Shown here piece by piece: positions 1-12,015 of a stretch of 64,000 nucleotides of DNA (its first letter is position 1; every line of letters begins with the position of its first letter). Under the pieces are notes generated by a model. That model searched no databases. It was not told the origin of the DNA and saw only the letters and a list, made by a program, of their open reading frames with translations. A program made the translations under genes and the position numbers. Source of the DNA: Plasmopara viticola (Eukaryota > Oomycota > Peronosporomycetes > Peronosporales > Peronosporaceae); contig MBPM02000023.1 of NCBI GenBank assembly GCA_001695595.3, positions 806,001 through 870,000 on the forward strand, in the 5' to 3' direction.

Positions 1-1424
1 AACATTCATCTCATTCTAGAGAATTAATATACTAACGGAAGCTTTAACGTAAGAGCTGTGTAGACTTCGTCGAATAGTACTTATCAAGTATGTGGATGTG
101 TGGTTGGTACAAACCATGAGATCGTCCTGGCAGCTCTCAACAAAGAGTCTAGCAAAATGGCACTTCTAGTTGTACACACAAGTGTGCGAGGATGTAAATG
201 GCCTTGGCGGCTCTAGTGTGTCGGGAATTTGCGAGTGCCAGCAAATGATTGCGTTTGACCGAATTGATCTGACTGATGCTCAAAGAGAGGATAGCGTCGG
301 AATCAGTTTAAGTGAACAGTGGGACGGCTCTACATGTATCTAGTGTCGAAATTGACCTGGTTGGGAGATTTAAGGTCTTTTAACGCACAAAGTCATTTCT
401 TTATCTCGACATTAACAAATCCTGGACATGCTGCGGTTCAATAGAAAGTCTGAGCAAGTGCACGTCTGGATAATATAAAAAAATGCACTTGGAAGGGATT
501 AAAGTTACTAATATCTCCACGAAGATAGACGAAACGACGTCCTCAAAATCTCTTTGTACGGTTTGTTGGTATTTCACGCTACGCAGACGATTTGCTGCCT
601 TTACGAGTCCTTCAGCAGGCCGATCATGAAATTAATACTGATGGACTGTCAGCAGCGCAATGACACCGGCAAGACTGCCTAATGTGCAACTGCATTCTAT
701 AATGGCTTTGTATTTTCATGCATAGTGAAAGCTCACGTAGTTATTTCTCGTACTCGACGGATGCGGCCGCCTAGTACCTATCATTTGCCTCATCGAGATT
801 ACGATATCATTATTTCATCCTCGAGGAATGACTACGCTAGAAGTCCTACTGTAATACAACAGCCCGCTTTCCATCAAGAGCCAATGTTGCCTCGCACTTT
901 TCCTTTAGCCGCTCCAGCAACTTATCGCTCGAATGTTTAAGCTCATCGCTCCCCAGAGCTTTTAGCAAAGCAACCCACGTGACGTTTTTGCGCATACGCT
1001 TAACAGATCGGATCTAAGAAAAGAAAATCACTTTTGTGATATGATTAAGCGCATAATCTGGTTGACGCAATAACGCATCAGCCAAAAAATGTTTTATGGG
1101 TTCATACTTCGCTTTGAGCTTTATAGGATAGCCACCTCTCAAGGATAAAGCAACATATCGTAGTGCATTGTGACCCAAGATCTACGTTGATTGCGATCGG
1201 TTTAAAGCTAAGTCGATGAAACTTTAGCTTGACGAAATTCACACTAACTTATGCAGGCCATTGGTCAGGCTAAGTCACTTTATTAGATCTATCTAAATTA
1301 ATAAAAATGGCCGATCCACAAATGTCTTGAATTTGAACGAAGGCCATACATACCCTTCAATAAGTACCCCAAAAATCAATTTCTTTTCAGGCCAAAGTCA
1401 TATCTTTTCACCTTAGCGAAAAAT

Positions 1425-1505
1425 TTATTTGCGCGCATGCACTCAAGTACTACTCACAGAGTGGACATTGGTACTGCACGCCCGTCATTTCGTGCTCTGC
1501 ACGGG
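1425..1505 (+). repeat. Dispersed repeat, copy A
   Basis: About 75-80 bp, running from a TTATT(T/C)G(C/T)GCGCATGCACT block to a G(T/C)GCTCTGCACG block, is shared imperfectly with 34423-34503. The two copies differ in the middle. The family is unknown; it is probably a fragment of an old transposon. Confidence 0.45.
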
Positions 1506-1510
1506 TTTAA

Positions 1511-1530
1511 ATATATATATATATATATAT
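1511..1530. repeat. (AT)10 microsatellite
   Basis: Ten uninterrupted AT dinucleotides are visible in the sequence. It is ordinary simple-sequence DNA. Confidence 0.95.
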
Positions 1531-4500
1531 AATAGTATGCATGGGCATATGCCTTTTGAGGCTGAACAACCGCATCACTAAGCAATCGAACGTCGCAGGC
1601 GCATTCGAGATCCCTCGGAGAATGATAAACTAAAATCATACCGCTAGCTTTGTAAAGGCCAATGCCGTTTTACGCTTCAAAAATAAATTAGAATTGAATG
1701 ATCAATATCTGCATCAGGTGCCAAACCAAAAGAAGCTTTTAAGAAATTACATTCTACTATTTCTTCATCAATCGATATTGTGGATCCAATAAATACTTCA
1801 AGATTCTTAGCATCTACTCAGCGCCAAAGTGCGATTTGAGTGTCATTTTAGAATGCATCATTCAAAGTTGATGAGAAGTTGATCTTTTCTCAAGATCGAG
1901 TGATCACTACCTCAGCTACGCCATCGACTACTTGTATCTCTAAAATCTTTGCTTAGTACACCTAGGCCAACTTTAGCAAAACATTTGCATACAGGGTAAT
2001 TATGCCTTATTTTGCCTATGATCTATTGAAGGCGGCAATGCGTGGCGGTCATTGAGTATTGCAGAGCGTTCAATTTAGGATGCGGGATATCTACTCTAGA
2101 CAAAGGAAGGTCAACTTTAGACCAAGTAGGATCTACTTAAGATCAAGAAGGGTCTAATTAAGGCCTTGAACGTCCTGAACGATGTGGTACACGATGCTCA
2201 ATGAACGACATGCGTCGTCATCCTAGCGCTCGCATTATGTCTGGCTTGTCATAGTCAGACGTCGACATAATTTGCTGATTGAGAGCTCTGATGAGCACAG
2301 ATTTTCACCGAACGTTAATGTTGACGCCAGTGCGCTGACGTATAATCTTGTTCATGCGAGCACGATGTGAGACTCCTCTTCGAGGTTGTGGATCATTTAA
2401 AAATAGGTCCACAAGAGTTAATCACTGGGCTACGTGCAAATATAAGTGGTCTACCGGGCCTTATCCACACTGCATAGGTATTCTGAAGCTTACGCCTTGC
2501 ATGAATTTCCAAGACAGTCGTTGCTCAGAGGACAGCACGTGCATCGGCAGGGCCTCAAGCCTAATGTATTCGGTGAAAGTCAGCCACGCCGCTAACAACA
2601 TGCAACAAATGCTGTCTTTGATGAGAACACTCGGTGCTTTAAGTGCAATTTTAAGAACGTCAACAAAAAATTGTCTTCGATGGCTTGCTTGAAATGTAAG
2701 CACGCCTTTTGAGGCATAAAGCAAGTTTTGGTCTCGAGAAATGGTGGTATATACTGAAAACCTCTCCTTTACGGATCTGCAAAGTACTTACATTTCCGAG
2801 AGTCAACGAAGTACTCGAAATTCAAACTTTATTTGCATGAAGTGGTGTGAAATTCGTCGATGGAGAACAACAGTGTTAAGTTGCAAACAATAATTGATCG
2901 TCTACAAGTTAGATGCTTAGCGCAAATAGTGCTGACTATGTAAACTGCTGTTCTTATCAACAAGTACATATTTCTTAACTTAATCCAGATTGCAGGGTAA
3001 ATGCAATTTCCATCCGTCATCAACGTGTCCGAAAGATTTTGGTAGTCAAATATCGAGCATTTTAGCCTTGCCATTTGGTTTCCATCGTACTAGCTAAATT
3101 CTACATACTCTTTAGATAGCACACAAACAGCGTTGTACAAAATTGCCATTTACTTTTGGTACGCCAAAGATAAAGCCGAGGATTATAAATTTGTGAAGTT
3201 CAGCAATCCTAGCAGGATCCGAAGATAATCCGAAGTATGAGATGCAAGCTTAAGCTTATATCAGGTGTCGGTTTCTTAGCCATCTACTTGCACATCTAGG
3301 ATTACCAGTATTGGTGGAAACAAAGATAATTACCTGTCTTGGATAAATGGTAACCGATAAAGCCATTAAATGCCTCCTTAGATACAATACTCTAGGTCTT
3401 TGTTGTATAAACAACGACTCAGAATAAATCTACCAGATCCACCTCATATTGGAGCTAGCCATCTAGGTGCTCAATGCATTGAATTGCGAAAGCCATCGGT
3501 ATCTACGTTCGCGTCTTTGTATGTGATGTGAAATTGTACAATGGGCTTTGAATTAGCATTCGTTCTGTATGTCTGATAAATTAGTTCTTTAAAAGAGCTT
3601 CCGATCCTGCTAATGTGGACCAGCCCAATACATAGCCTTCGTTAGCTGGCACATTATATTTACCAGGCTTGTATCTAACACGAAAATTATTATTCCACAA
3701 AAAGTTAGAACCATCTTGCGTTTCTTTGCTAAAAATGGGGAGTTTTATTACCGTCTACAGGGATGCATATTGCGAACGTCCTCAATCCAAAAGATAAATA
3801 TGGCCTCACTGTTAAGGCAAATGATGGTGGTCATACGATCGCTGATTGCCCAGAGACACCATTGTATTATTTGTAGGACCAAGTAGCCGCGAGCCCAAAA
3901 GGCTGTGCGCTGGAGCTCACTACGAAAGAAAGTGACTTCCGACACAGTTCGGAGACCTCGTGCTGAGATACTCGTAGGTTTTTAAGCCCTTAATCCACGT
4001 TTTCAAAGAGCCCATTTCCCCTGTAAGGAATCAAAGGGTCTGGAGCGGCTCTGAAAAAGCTGTAGGTTCACCGCCAGAGCCGGCTTCGAGGATGTTTTAA
4101 GACGCAAGCATTCGGTTGCGCAAAATGCTGCAACTTATGCAAACAGAGTAAATCCGAGGCGAAAGCAAACCGTCCTTCTCTAGTGCTTCTTGACCCCACC
4201 TTGAATGTGGAGCAAGACGTTAAGCAAAAGCGCTATATCAAGCACTAAGGTTGTTTCGAAAAGTATCTCGCTTCAAAGAAAATGCGGGAGCCGTTGAGCA
4301 AAACAAATTGGAAACTGCTGCGATCTGAATTATGGACTAAGGTACACATTGTAGGTGTCTGAGGTTCTTTAGCAGAAGTGACGTCAAGCCATCGCTTAGA
4401 ACACGAGGACGTTTTGAATTCTCAACTGACGAAGTGAGGCTGACGCATTCAATATGACCGGATCATATCTCAGAGTCCCACGTAGTTCCTGAGCGAAATT

Positions 4501-5555
4501 TAATGTGGTGCTGAAAGGCCCACGCATAGCTGCCGTATTGTTGAGTTAGATTAGTGGCGTTAATCAATCAAGTCTTTGTCGTACATGTCAAAAAAAGAGT
4601 GGCCTTCAGAGCATCATCGTGGCGCACAAAGCGTAAGAGTGTACGACTCGGTGTCATTGCTTGAATCGGCGTGGAAACACACACCCAAAGCTTACCTTTT
4701 CTCCTCTTTCCCGCTGAATCCGTTGCCCTGAGAGTAAGTGGATAGATGACGTGACGGTGACTTACGCCTGTACCAGACTGTGGGAGATTCGCAAACTTCA
4801 TCGCCTACTGCGTTGGTGACTTCAGTTTTTTTAAACGCCTGAACAAAGGGCTGTCACTTTTGACTCAAAGCTCTCCTCCTGAGTGCGTAAAATCAGTGAT
4901 ACCGCAACTAAGGACTTCCTAGGTCAAGTCTCGGCCCTAAGAAATTGCAACATACGTTTTCTGTTTTATTGTGTAAGGCGGTGAATCTGACGCTAGCGCC
5001 TTTTGAAGCTTTTTCAGGGGTTATGAAGCTTTTTGACAGCGTTGTCGCACGCTTGGATCCAAACAAAACTTTGCTGCAGCGCCTGCGGCGGCCCTTACCA
5101 TTTAAATCGCCCTGAGGCAGAATTGTGCCTGCGGGTCACCAGGCGAAGGAACGCGGTTGGTTTGTCTTCTCCGCGTGGAGTGTGAGACTCTTTTGGAGCG
5201 TTTCTAACCCGAGCGGCTCTTTGACGGGAAAACCATACCGTAGGTAAAGCCTTTGTGGTAGACATAGTCTATTACTTAATAGCTTGGTGCGGGGTCCTTT
5301 CGATACTTAATCAACTTTTTAATGAGTTGAATAGTTTATAGTTGAAATGAACAAACTGACTTTTTCATAGGAAAAATGTAAGTGTTGTGAATTTAATATA
5401 TTCTTTTCTTATATAATAAGTCTTACCCGGGTGACAATACTTTCCAATAAGTGTCTCAAATAAGACACTTCTCAATACTTCTGATACGGAGCTCTGAGAA
5501 AATCTGCGAATCTGATTTAAGAGGAACAATTTGAAGGTCTTAAATAAGGGTCAAC

Positions 5556-6807
5556 ATGTCTAACTTTCTCGAGCACACGCAGAAGCTACGCCAGCATATT
5601 GAGGCCATTCTTCGCTCCGACACTATCCAGCAGGCAGTGGCTTTGGACAAACAAAAACTGCGACGCCTCGTGGATGACTTTTACTTGCCCATGTTCAGTT
5701 GGACCATAGAGGTTGTGGATGCTGTTCAGCGAATGCAGGGCGACGCCAAACACTGCGTCTGCATCGGTTTAACCTGTCCACAAGGTGGTGGCAAGACCAC
5801 TTCGTCCATTTTAATCCAGGAAGCACTGTCGCTGATGGAAAAAAAGTGCGCCGTGATATCTTTGGATGACGTTTACTGGACGTATGACCAACAAATGGCG
5901 CTAGCAAAGGCTTATCCGGGTAACCCACTACTTCAGGTGTCTTTTGAATAATCACTGGTTGCGTGTCGTGCATGATCTTGAACTTACAAGGCCTTGATCA
6001 GTACCGTGGAAATCCAGGCACGATGGATGTGCCACTTCTAATGAGTGTGGTTCATGAGTGCAAGACTTCCACGAATGAGATTGCAATTCCGCGCTATGAC
6101 AAGTCACGTCACAACGGACGAGGCGACCGTATGCCTAAATGCGATTGGGACCACAGGCTAGGTGCAAAGTCGCATGATCTGACGAGACCTACTTTCTTTA
6201 TCTGACGGCGGTTAGTGACTGCTTGCAGGCCCGCTGGACGTCCTACTTATCGAGGGATGGTGCTTGGGCTTTCAAGCCATCGAAGAGACCGGAATTGAGC
6301 TGAGGTACGACGTTTGTGCTTTTTTGAATATATGCCCTGGACAGTTTACATTTTGTCGTTGGGCGTGGTGTGCATCAGTGCAAACATGAAGGCTGTGAAC
6401 AAGGAATTGCGGGCTTTTGACAAGCTCTATGAGGAGCTGGACGCTCTTATTGTGATTAAAGTCGACAATTTAGACTGGATCTACGAGTATTATGCTTGTA
6501 TACCTTGACTCTTCTTTGTAGTGGATTCATAATCAAAGAAATTTTTGCGAGCAGATGGCGTGAGCAGCCAGAGAAGTCTTTGCGGGAAGCCAATAAGCCA
6601 GCCATGACATCGGGTGAAGTGCGCGATTTTGTGGATCGCTTTATGCCGGCGTACGAGACATACCTTGTTGGATTGTACGCCGATCCAAAGGAATCAACGT
6701 CTCCTTTGGCTAGGATTCCACGCCTCGCGTTTTCCATTTCTTCGGGGCGTGAACCAGTGGCTAAGCCCGTGGAGTTTAATTTCAAATCTAAAACGCTAAA
6801 CAATTAA
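5556..6807 (+). CDS. D-glycerate 3-kinase (plant GLYK type)
   Basis: This enzyme phosphorylates D-glycerate to 3-phosphoglycerate, the last step of the photorespiratory or glyoxylate-salvage route in the plant and fungal family. I model five exons: 5556-5936, 6002-6161, 6229-6304, 6379-6486 and 6555-6807, with introns of 65-74 bp, giving 325 aa. The start is the ATG at 5556. The P-loop PQGGGKTT lies at about residues 75-82, followed by the ISLDDVY strand (about 101-107) and a [14 protein letters not shown] block formed exactly across the first splice junction. Later come [14 protein letters not shown] and the WREQPEK to RFMPAY segment typical of GLYK. No transit peptide is obvious, so a cytosolic location is inferred. 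It lies 116 bp upstream of the kinase gene on the same strand. Confidence 0.88.
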
Positions 6808-6923
6808 ATTTCGCCACAAAAATGTTCATGTCTTTAAAAAACAAATTTTTAGCTTATCAAAATAAAAAATTGCTCAGTCTAGCCTCCAACGCTTTTTGTA
6901 GCGCTTCTTGCACACCCGAGGCC

Positions 6924-8070
6924 ATGGAGCGGTACCAGAAGCTGGAAAAAATTGGCGAAGGCACGTATGGTGTAGTGTACAAGGCAAAGGACCGTGTGAC
7001 TGGAGAGGTAATCGCGCTCAAGAAAATTCGCTTGGAGGCTGAGGACGAGGGCATTCCCAGCACCGCCATCCGCGAGATTTCGTTACTGAAGGAGCTCCAG
7101 CATTGCAACATCGTGCGCCTGTACAATATAGTGCATACGGAGCGAAAGCTCACGCTCGTTTTTGAGTACCTAGACCAGGACTTAAAAAAGTACTTGGATG
7201 TATGCGAGAAAGGACTGGAAAAGCCTATCCTTAAGTCCTTCCTGTACCAGCTATTGCGCGGTATTGCCTACTGCCACCAGCACCGCGTTCTGCATCGGTG
7301 CGTCGTCTTGCTTTTGCTATCAAGACTTTGTTATGCTTAAAATGAAGACGCAAGATGCTGATTACCCAATGCTGACTTTTTGCATTTTTGTAGTGACCTA
7401 AAGCCACAAAACTTGCTTATTAATCGCGAGGGCGAGCTCAAGCTTGGCGACTTTGGTCTCGCGCGGGCATTCGGCATCCCAGTAAGAAGCTACACGCACG
7501 AGGTTGTGACATTATGGTATCGCGCGCCTGATGTTTTGATGGGGTCGCGGTACGTCTTTTTTATCTGCCTTTTAGCTGTTTGGCTTTGCCTTTAATAATT
7601 TCTTGCACTGGCAATGTACTCATTAGAAAATATTCAACGCCCGTCGATATTTGGAGCGTGGGCTGTATTTTCGCTGAGATGGCCAACGGTGGTCCTCTGT
7701 TCGCCGGCACGTCAGAAGCGGACCAGCTTGACCGCATTTTTCGCCTCCTAGGCACGCCGACAGTTGAAATCTACTCAGCCATCGTCGATCTTCCGGACTA
7801 TAGAGTGAGAATTTTATTCAAATGCTTCTTTGCCTCGAAATAACCGATTTAATTGTGTTAACTTCTTCGTTTTGCCTACTTCAGCGAGACTTTTCTGTGT
7901 ACCCCACGCCGGAAACCTTAGCGCACCTTGTGCCAACTCTAGACGCGGATGGTGTGGATCTACTGGAACAGATGCTGCAATACGACCCCGCAAAGCGTGT
8001 TACTGCGGCTGATGCAATGGGCCACCCGTATTTTAGCGACTTGTCTCCGGCACTTACTGAGAACCAATGA
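6924..8070 (+). CDS. PSTAIRE-type cyclin-dependent kinase (CDK1/2/5-like)
   Basis: Serine/threonine kinase of the cell-cycle CDK family. Four exons, 6924-7297, 7394-7549, 7627-7804 and 7885-8070, give 297 aa, the usual size of CDK2 or CDK5. Visible features are the GEGTYG loop at 11-16 with the T14/Y15 inhibitory pair, K33, a perfect PSTAIRE helix at 45-51, HRDLKPQN at about 124-131, DFG at 144-146 and a T-loop [11 protein letters not shown] with the activating Thr near 159. The APE motif reads APD, as in CDK5, and the QDLKKYLD stretch also recalls CDK5, whereas the T-loop Thr is like CDK1/2. I chose the ATG at 6924 because it has a GCCATGG context and gives a canonical N-terminus; an in-frame ATG at 6822 would add an uncharacteristic extension. 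Confidence 0.93.
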
Positions 8071-9640
8071 AGTACGGATCGAAAGCTATGCGTGTGGAGA
8101 TAAATTGTGTAAGTTCAGGAAGTACTCAAAACGGGCCATTTTCCTTGAGAATGAGTTGCCCGTTTACCTGTCCAAATAAAGAGTTTAGTTTTCGGATGTT
8201 TATTGATAAGTGCAGACTTTATACAGGTGATAATTTTGGTTTGGCTCGTGTTTTGAAGACTAATCTAGACATGTATTATAAGTAAGACTACATTCAGGTG
8301 TCGTGTAGATCGTGTTGTGCTATGCCCATGCTGCGGATGCTGTACTCAAGAAGGATGCGAAGACGATTTGTATGCAAAGCGTACCCAGATTTTCTCAGTA
8401 AGAAAGTTCGTGCGCTCATAGTGAGCAGAGCCAATGAAGCCAGGACAACGCGGGAAAATAGCTTTCGGAGAAAGGTCAATACAAACCTTAAAATTTTCCT
8501 CTCGGGTCGAGTTGCCTCGGTTAAACAGCGCTATGCCCTGCAAAAAGTTGGGTGCCTTTTTCATTTAACTTCTTCAGCAAGTGCTTAATGCGTGTGCGAT
8601 CGCAGTATCAAGCTCGTCCAGAGCACTTTGCTTGGTAAAAGCTTTTTACAATTCGAATAAAAGTATGTAAGGCGATTGTCCTGAGCTTTCTGAAAAAGTT
8701 TACATATAATATAGGGCTAATGACGTTCATTTTCAAGACAAATACAAAATCTATCCCTAAAAATTATTAATAATTTCTACCCTAGTTGATGTAGTATCCA
8801 TGACAATGTGATGACCAAGTTCAATTTTTGCCGACAAAAGTATACCAAATCAGCTTCTGATTTGTGATATTTGTCTGCCTATACCGATTTCGACGGTAAA
8901 GTAACCTAATTAGCGATGCAGTTAGTGAAGACAAGGCTACGGTTGGGTACACGAATTAGTCTCGAGATTATCGTGTCATGTGAGAGTTCCATTCACTAAT
9001 TAGAAAGCATTGCCAAGTCTGCATGCCATGAGCGTGTGGATATGAGAGCCCCGTGTGTACACACACTTCATTGCCTACGTTACGACAACCATTTGGACGA
9101 AGCAAGTAAGCTTTTTTACATGGAAACAAGTTGGTATACAGTGCTGGACGTGGACTGATGTCACACTGCTGGATCTTGTCAGAGGCGCCAATTATTACGT
9201 AAGACAACAAAAAAAAAACCACGAAAAGACTGTTATTCGTACATGGTCTTAATCGTCATAAGTACCCAAATGGAGCTGGATTATTACAACCCCAACTGCT
9301 GAACATTTGACAGTAGCTTATGTGAGTACGGCTAGAAGTAGTTAGTAATGTAATCTATTAATTTTAGATGCACGACTTATACGAGGTATAAAATGGCACC
9401 CAACTAATGTATCGCAATCGGTACTGTGTTGGCAAAAAATTAATAGATAATAAGAACAGCTGGCCGTAACGGTTGAAGCGACAACGCCAAACCAACGCCC
9501 AACGCTTCACATGCGCTACGCGTACGTGAGTGTATCGATCCGATAGCCCGAAGCACTACTCTTCTCATTGCGCGACCTTCCGACTGTTGGTGAACGGTAG
9601 CTCGAGGCGTCTTACCAACCGCCACAAAGCACGGCTCGCG
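8071..9640. other. Intergenic, no supported gene
   Basis: Overlapping short open frames exist on both strands around 8298-8588, but none resembles a known family or has clean splice sites. A GTGAGT donor follows an ATG-led five-codon stretch at 9511-9525, so a tiny 5' exon for the next gene is possible but unproven. Confidence 0.5.
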
Positions 9641-11899
9641 ATGATTTCAAAGGCCCAGACCGACTCGAACCCCACCTCAGCACCAGTGGCTGCCCCTTCG
9701 CTGCTGTTAAATAAGAGGCGCCGCTATCATTCGAGCGGCAATTTTCACGAAAATGAAAGCTTAACAAAGCCGCAGATAGTGGTGAACGGCGGTTCTTACG
9801 AGAAGAAGCGTCAACTGTTTTGGCGCAATGTGGTCAAGCAGTTCAATTTTACAGACCAATCAGAGCGAGAGCTACTTCTCTCACTTACAAGAGGCATTTG
9901 CTGGATGGAGATGCGCATGCTGCCCAGGGACTTTGTGCATCGTCATCGAGAAATCTATCACCTCATCTCCACACCCAAATACGAGCGCTCGGATGCCATC
10001 GATCGCGACGTCACTCGCACTTTTAGCATTTTTGACCGCAGCCACAAACAACAAGTCGCTACGCAACAGAGCGCACTATATCGAGTACTGAACGCCATTG
10101 CAGAGGCAGAAAACGGTTACTGTCAGGGCATGAACTTTATTGCCGCTCTATTCCTCGTGGAAGGCCTATCAGAAGCAGACGCGTACACTCTCTTTCTTTA
10201 CATGCTGAAAAAGCGTCACCTTGCGGGGATTTACCATCGTAGCTCCACTTTCCTGGACGAATATCTCCAGTACTTTGAGCAAATGTTTATTCGAGACATG
10301 CCCGAGCTGCACGCACATCTCTTTGCACAAGGTTTTGTAGTTCCTATGTATGGCATCGAGTGGTTTACGACCCTGTTTTCGCTGTCGACCAAGACGGACC
10401 TCGCATGCGCCATATTTGATCTCTTTTTCATTGGATTGCATGACATTTTTTTACGTACAGGACTAGCAATTCTCAAGCTACTAGAAGCTAAGCTTATGTG
10501 TATGACATTTGAAGATTTCTTGCACGATTTTAAACCTCTCGTGCGCGAGCTTGACCCATACCAGGTGATTCTGCAAGCTCTTACATTTCGACCAAATTTG
10601 AGCATGCATTGTGAGGATACCACCGCACACGTTTCTCGTGAGCACTTTATACGGACAATGTGCGCTGTCACCACTTCAAGCACTAATACAGGAGCATCGA
10701 GCAGCGAGAGCTGCTTAGCAGATGGTGATGACGAATCAATCTCGTCCATAAGTGGTTTTGCATTACACCGAACTTTACCGCCAACGATGTCTGATGCTAT
10801 TTGCCTAGGAAATGCGTCCCTCGTGCACCAATTGTGGGAATCGCACCTTGTTTATCGTGGCAACAGCATTCTCGCTAGTGTCGTTCTGGCAAATGAGATA
10901 CTTCACTTTGCGATATGGCACGGGCGCGTGTCAATCGCCTGTCTAGCGATCGATCGGTGCAATGCCGACGTTGACAACCGAGACGATGCTGGTTTGACGC
11001 CCTTGCATTTTAGTGTCATTCGGAATCAACCCGACATAATCCGTCTTTTGCTTGTTCATGGAGCGCGTATTCAGGAGACCACGATGCGAAGACCTTCACC
11101 GCTAGAGTTGGCGCATCGCTGGAGGCGGCGTGACACGACGGCAGCACGGCTTATTCTAGAAAAAGAAGAGGTCTGTTTGTACTGCAATACAAAGTTTGAC
11201 GTACTGGCCCTCGAGACTGCTGTATGCGGCAACTGCGAGTTCCGCTTTTGCTGTAAGCCAAAGCACGCTCTTTGCATTTTCAAGCATAAGTGTTTGGAAG
11301 TTGGCGGCGATCGAGCCGGTGGCTTTGGCAATGACCGTCGATTGTCAGAGCCAGTGATGGCGATGTCTGACATTCGCTACGAGGAATTGGAAGGTGGCAT
11401 TGAAAAGGAGCCAATATTTGATTATAAAATTGATTATGAGCGATGTAGAGGTTCAAGCATGTCAACATCAACATCCACATCAGCCTCTAGCCGATATGGC
11501 AATACAACGCTGAGTCGAAGTGCATCAGCATCGTCCTCGCCCGAGCTATTAAACTCACACGTGCTCCTCGGCTCACCGACTGCGATGTTGTGGCTTGGTT
11601 CACCTCGCTGTGACGATACGTATTTTGAAGCTGTCGGTCCGGCACAGATTAACCAAAGTACTGGCATTGTGACTGATAGCGCACCGAAGCGGCACGTGCC
11701 TACGCGCGCTTTGCTCGAATTTCCTGATCGACCGGAATGGTACTGCAATGTTCGAGAATGTCATACTGTTTTTGCAATATTCTCCCAGGCTGTTAAGTGC
11801 TTACGCTGTGAAGGGTACTTCTGCTCAGAGCATGTTGATTGGAATTCCAAGCACTGCTTTGAGTGTCAATGTGCTCTGTCCAGCACAAATGCTATTTAG
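9641..11899 (+). CDS. TBC-domain Rab GAP with ankyrin repeats and cysteine-rich zinc modules
   Basis: Predicted GTPase-activating protein for Rab GTPases in membrane traffic. The frame is open from 9530 without an ATG; the first in-frame ATG is 9641, giving 752 aa. The TBC domain spans about residues 80-315 and keeps both catalytic fingers: the IDRDVTRTF arginine (about residue 126) and the YCQGMN glutamine (about 162). Ankyrin-like repeats follow at about 405-500, including DDAGLTPLHFSV. A cysteine/histidine-rich module lies at about 511-551 (CLYCNTKF, CGNC, FCC, C, H-C pattern). A second closes the protein at about 700-750 (WYCNVREC, CLRCEGYFC, CFEC). A low-complexity Ser/Thr stretch sits between them. 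It is intronless as seen, and its 3' end is 116 bp from that of the convergent phosphodiesterase gene. Confidence 0.85.
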   Translation: MISKAQTDSNPTSAPVAAPSLLLNKRRRYHSSGNFHENESLTKPQIVVNGGSYEKKRQLFWRNVVKQFNFTDQSERELLLSLTRGICWMEMRMLPRDFVHRHREIYHLISTPKYERSDAIDRDVTRTFSIFDRSHKQQVATQQSALYRVLNAIAEAENGYCQGMNFIAALFLVEGLSEADAYTLFLYMLKKRHLAGIYHRSSTFLDEYLQYFEQMFIRDMPELHAHLFAQGFVVPMYGIEWFTTLFSLSTKTDLACAIFDLFFIGLHDIFLRTGLAILKLLEAKLMCMTFEDFLHDFKPLVRELDPYQVILQALTFRPNLSMHCEDTTAHVSREHFIRTMCAVTTSSTNTGASSSESCLADGDDESISSISGFALHRTLPPTMSDAICLGNASLVHQLWESHLVYRGNSILASVVLANEILHFAIWHGRVSIACLAIDRCNADVDNRDDAGLTPLHFSVIRNQPDIIRLLLVHGARIQETTMRRPSPLELAHRWRRRDTTAARLILEKEEVCLYCNTKFDVLALETAVCGNCEFRFCCKPKHALCIFKHKCLEVGGDRAGGFGNDRRLSEPVMAMSDIRYEELEGGIEKEPIFDYKIDYERCRGSSMSTSTSTSASSRYGNTTLSRSASASSSPELLNSHVLLGSPTAMLWLGSPRCDDTYFEAVGPAQINQSTGIVTDSAPKRHVPTRALLEFPDRPEWYCNVRECHTVFAIFSQAVKCLRCEGYFCSEHVDWNSKHCFECQCALSSTNAI

Positions 11900-12015
11900 A
11901 TCGTATTTCTGTTTTAATTGAAAATTTTCCGGTTATATATGTATCATGTTTGTACCCGATTTTACATGTGCCTTATACGTTACTCGCATCTACTTCAGCA
12001 AAAAAGACCCTATTA

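Larger units (their letters stand above)
1..5555. other. Gene-poor region with repeat debris
   Basis: I see no convincing gene here. Open frames are short and share no recognisable family motif. The stretch holds an (AT)10 microsatellite at 1511-1530 and a dispersed repeat at about 1425-1505 that recurs near 34425-34505. There is also a short imperfect tandem repeat of roughly 20 bp at about 2106-2170 and one coding-like open stretch near 4950-5115 (see findings). It looks like decayed transposon or intergenic DNA. Confidence 0.6.

Noticed and set aside
6822..6923. Longer N-terminus for the CDK
   Set aside because: The upstream extension has no counterpart in CDKs, while the ATG at 6924 has a good context and gives the canonical start.
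9530..9640. Start of the TBC protein at 9530
   Set aside because: The codon there is GTG. The first in-frame ATG is 9641; a spliced 5' exon remains possible.
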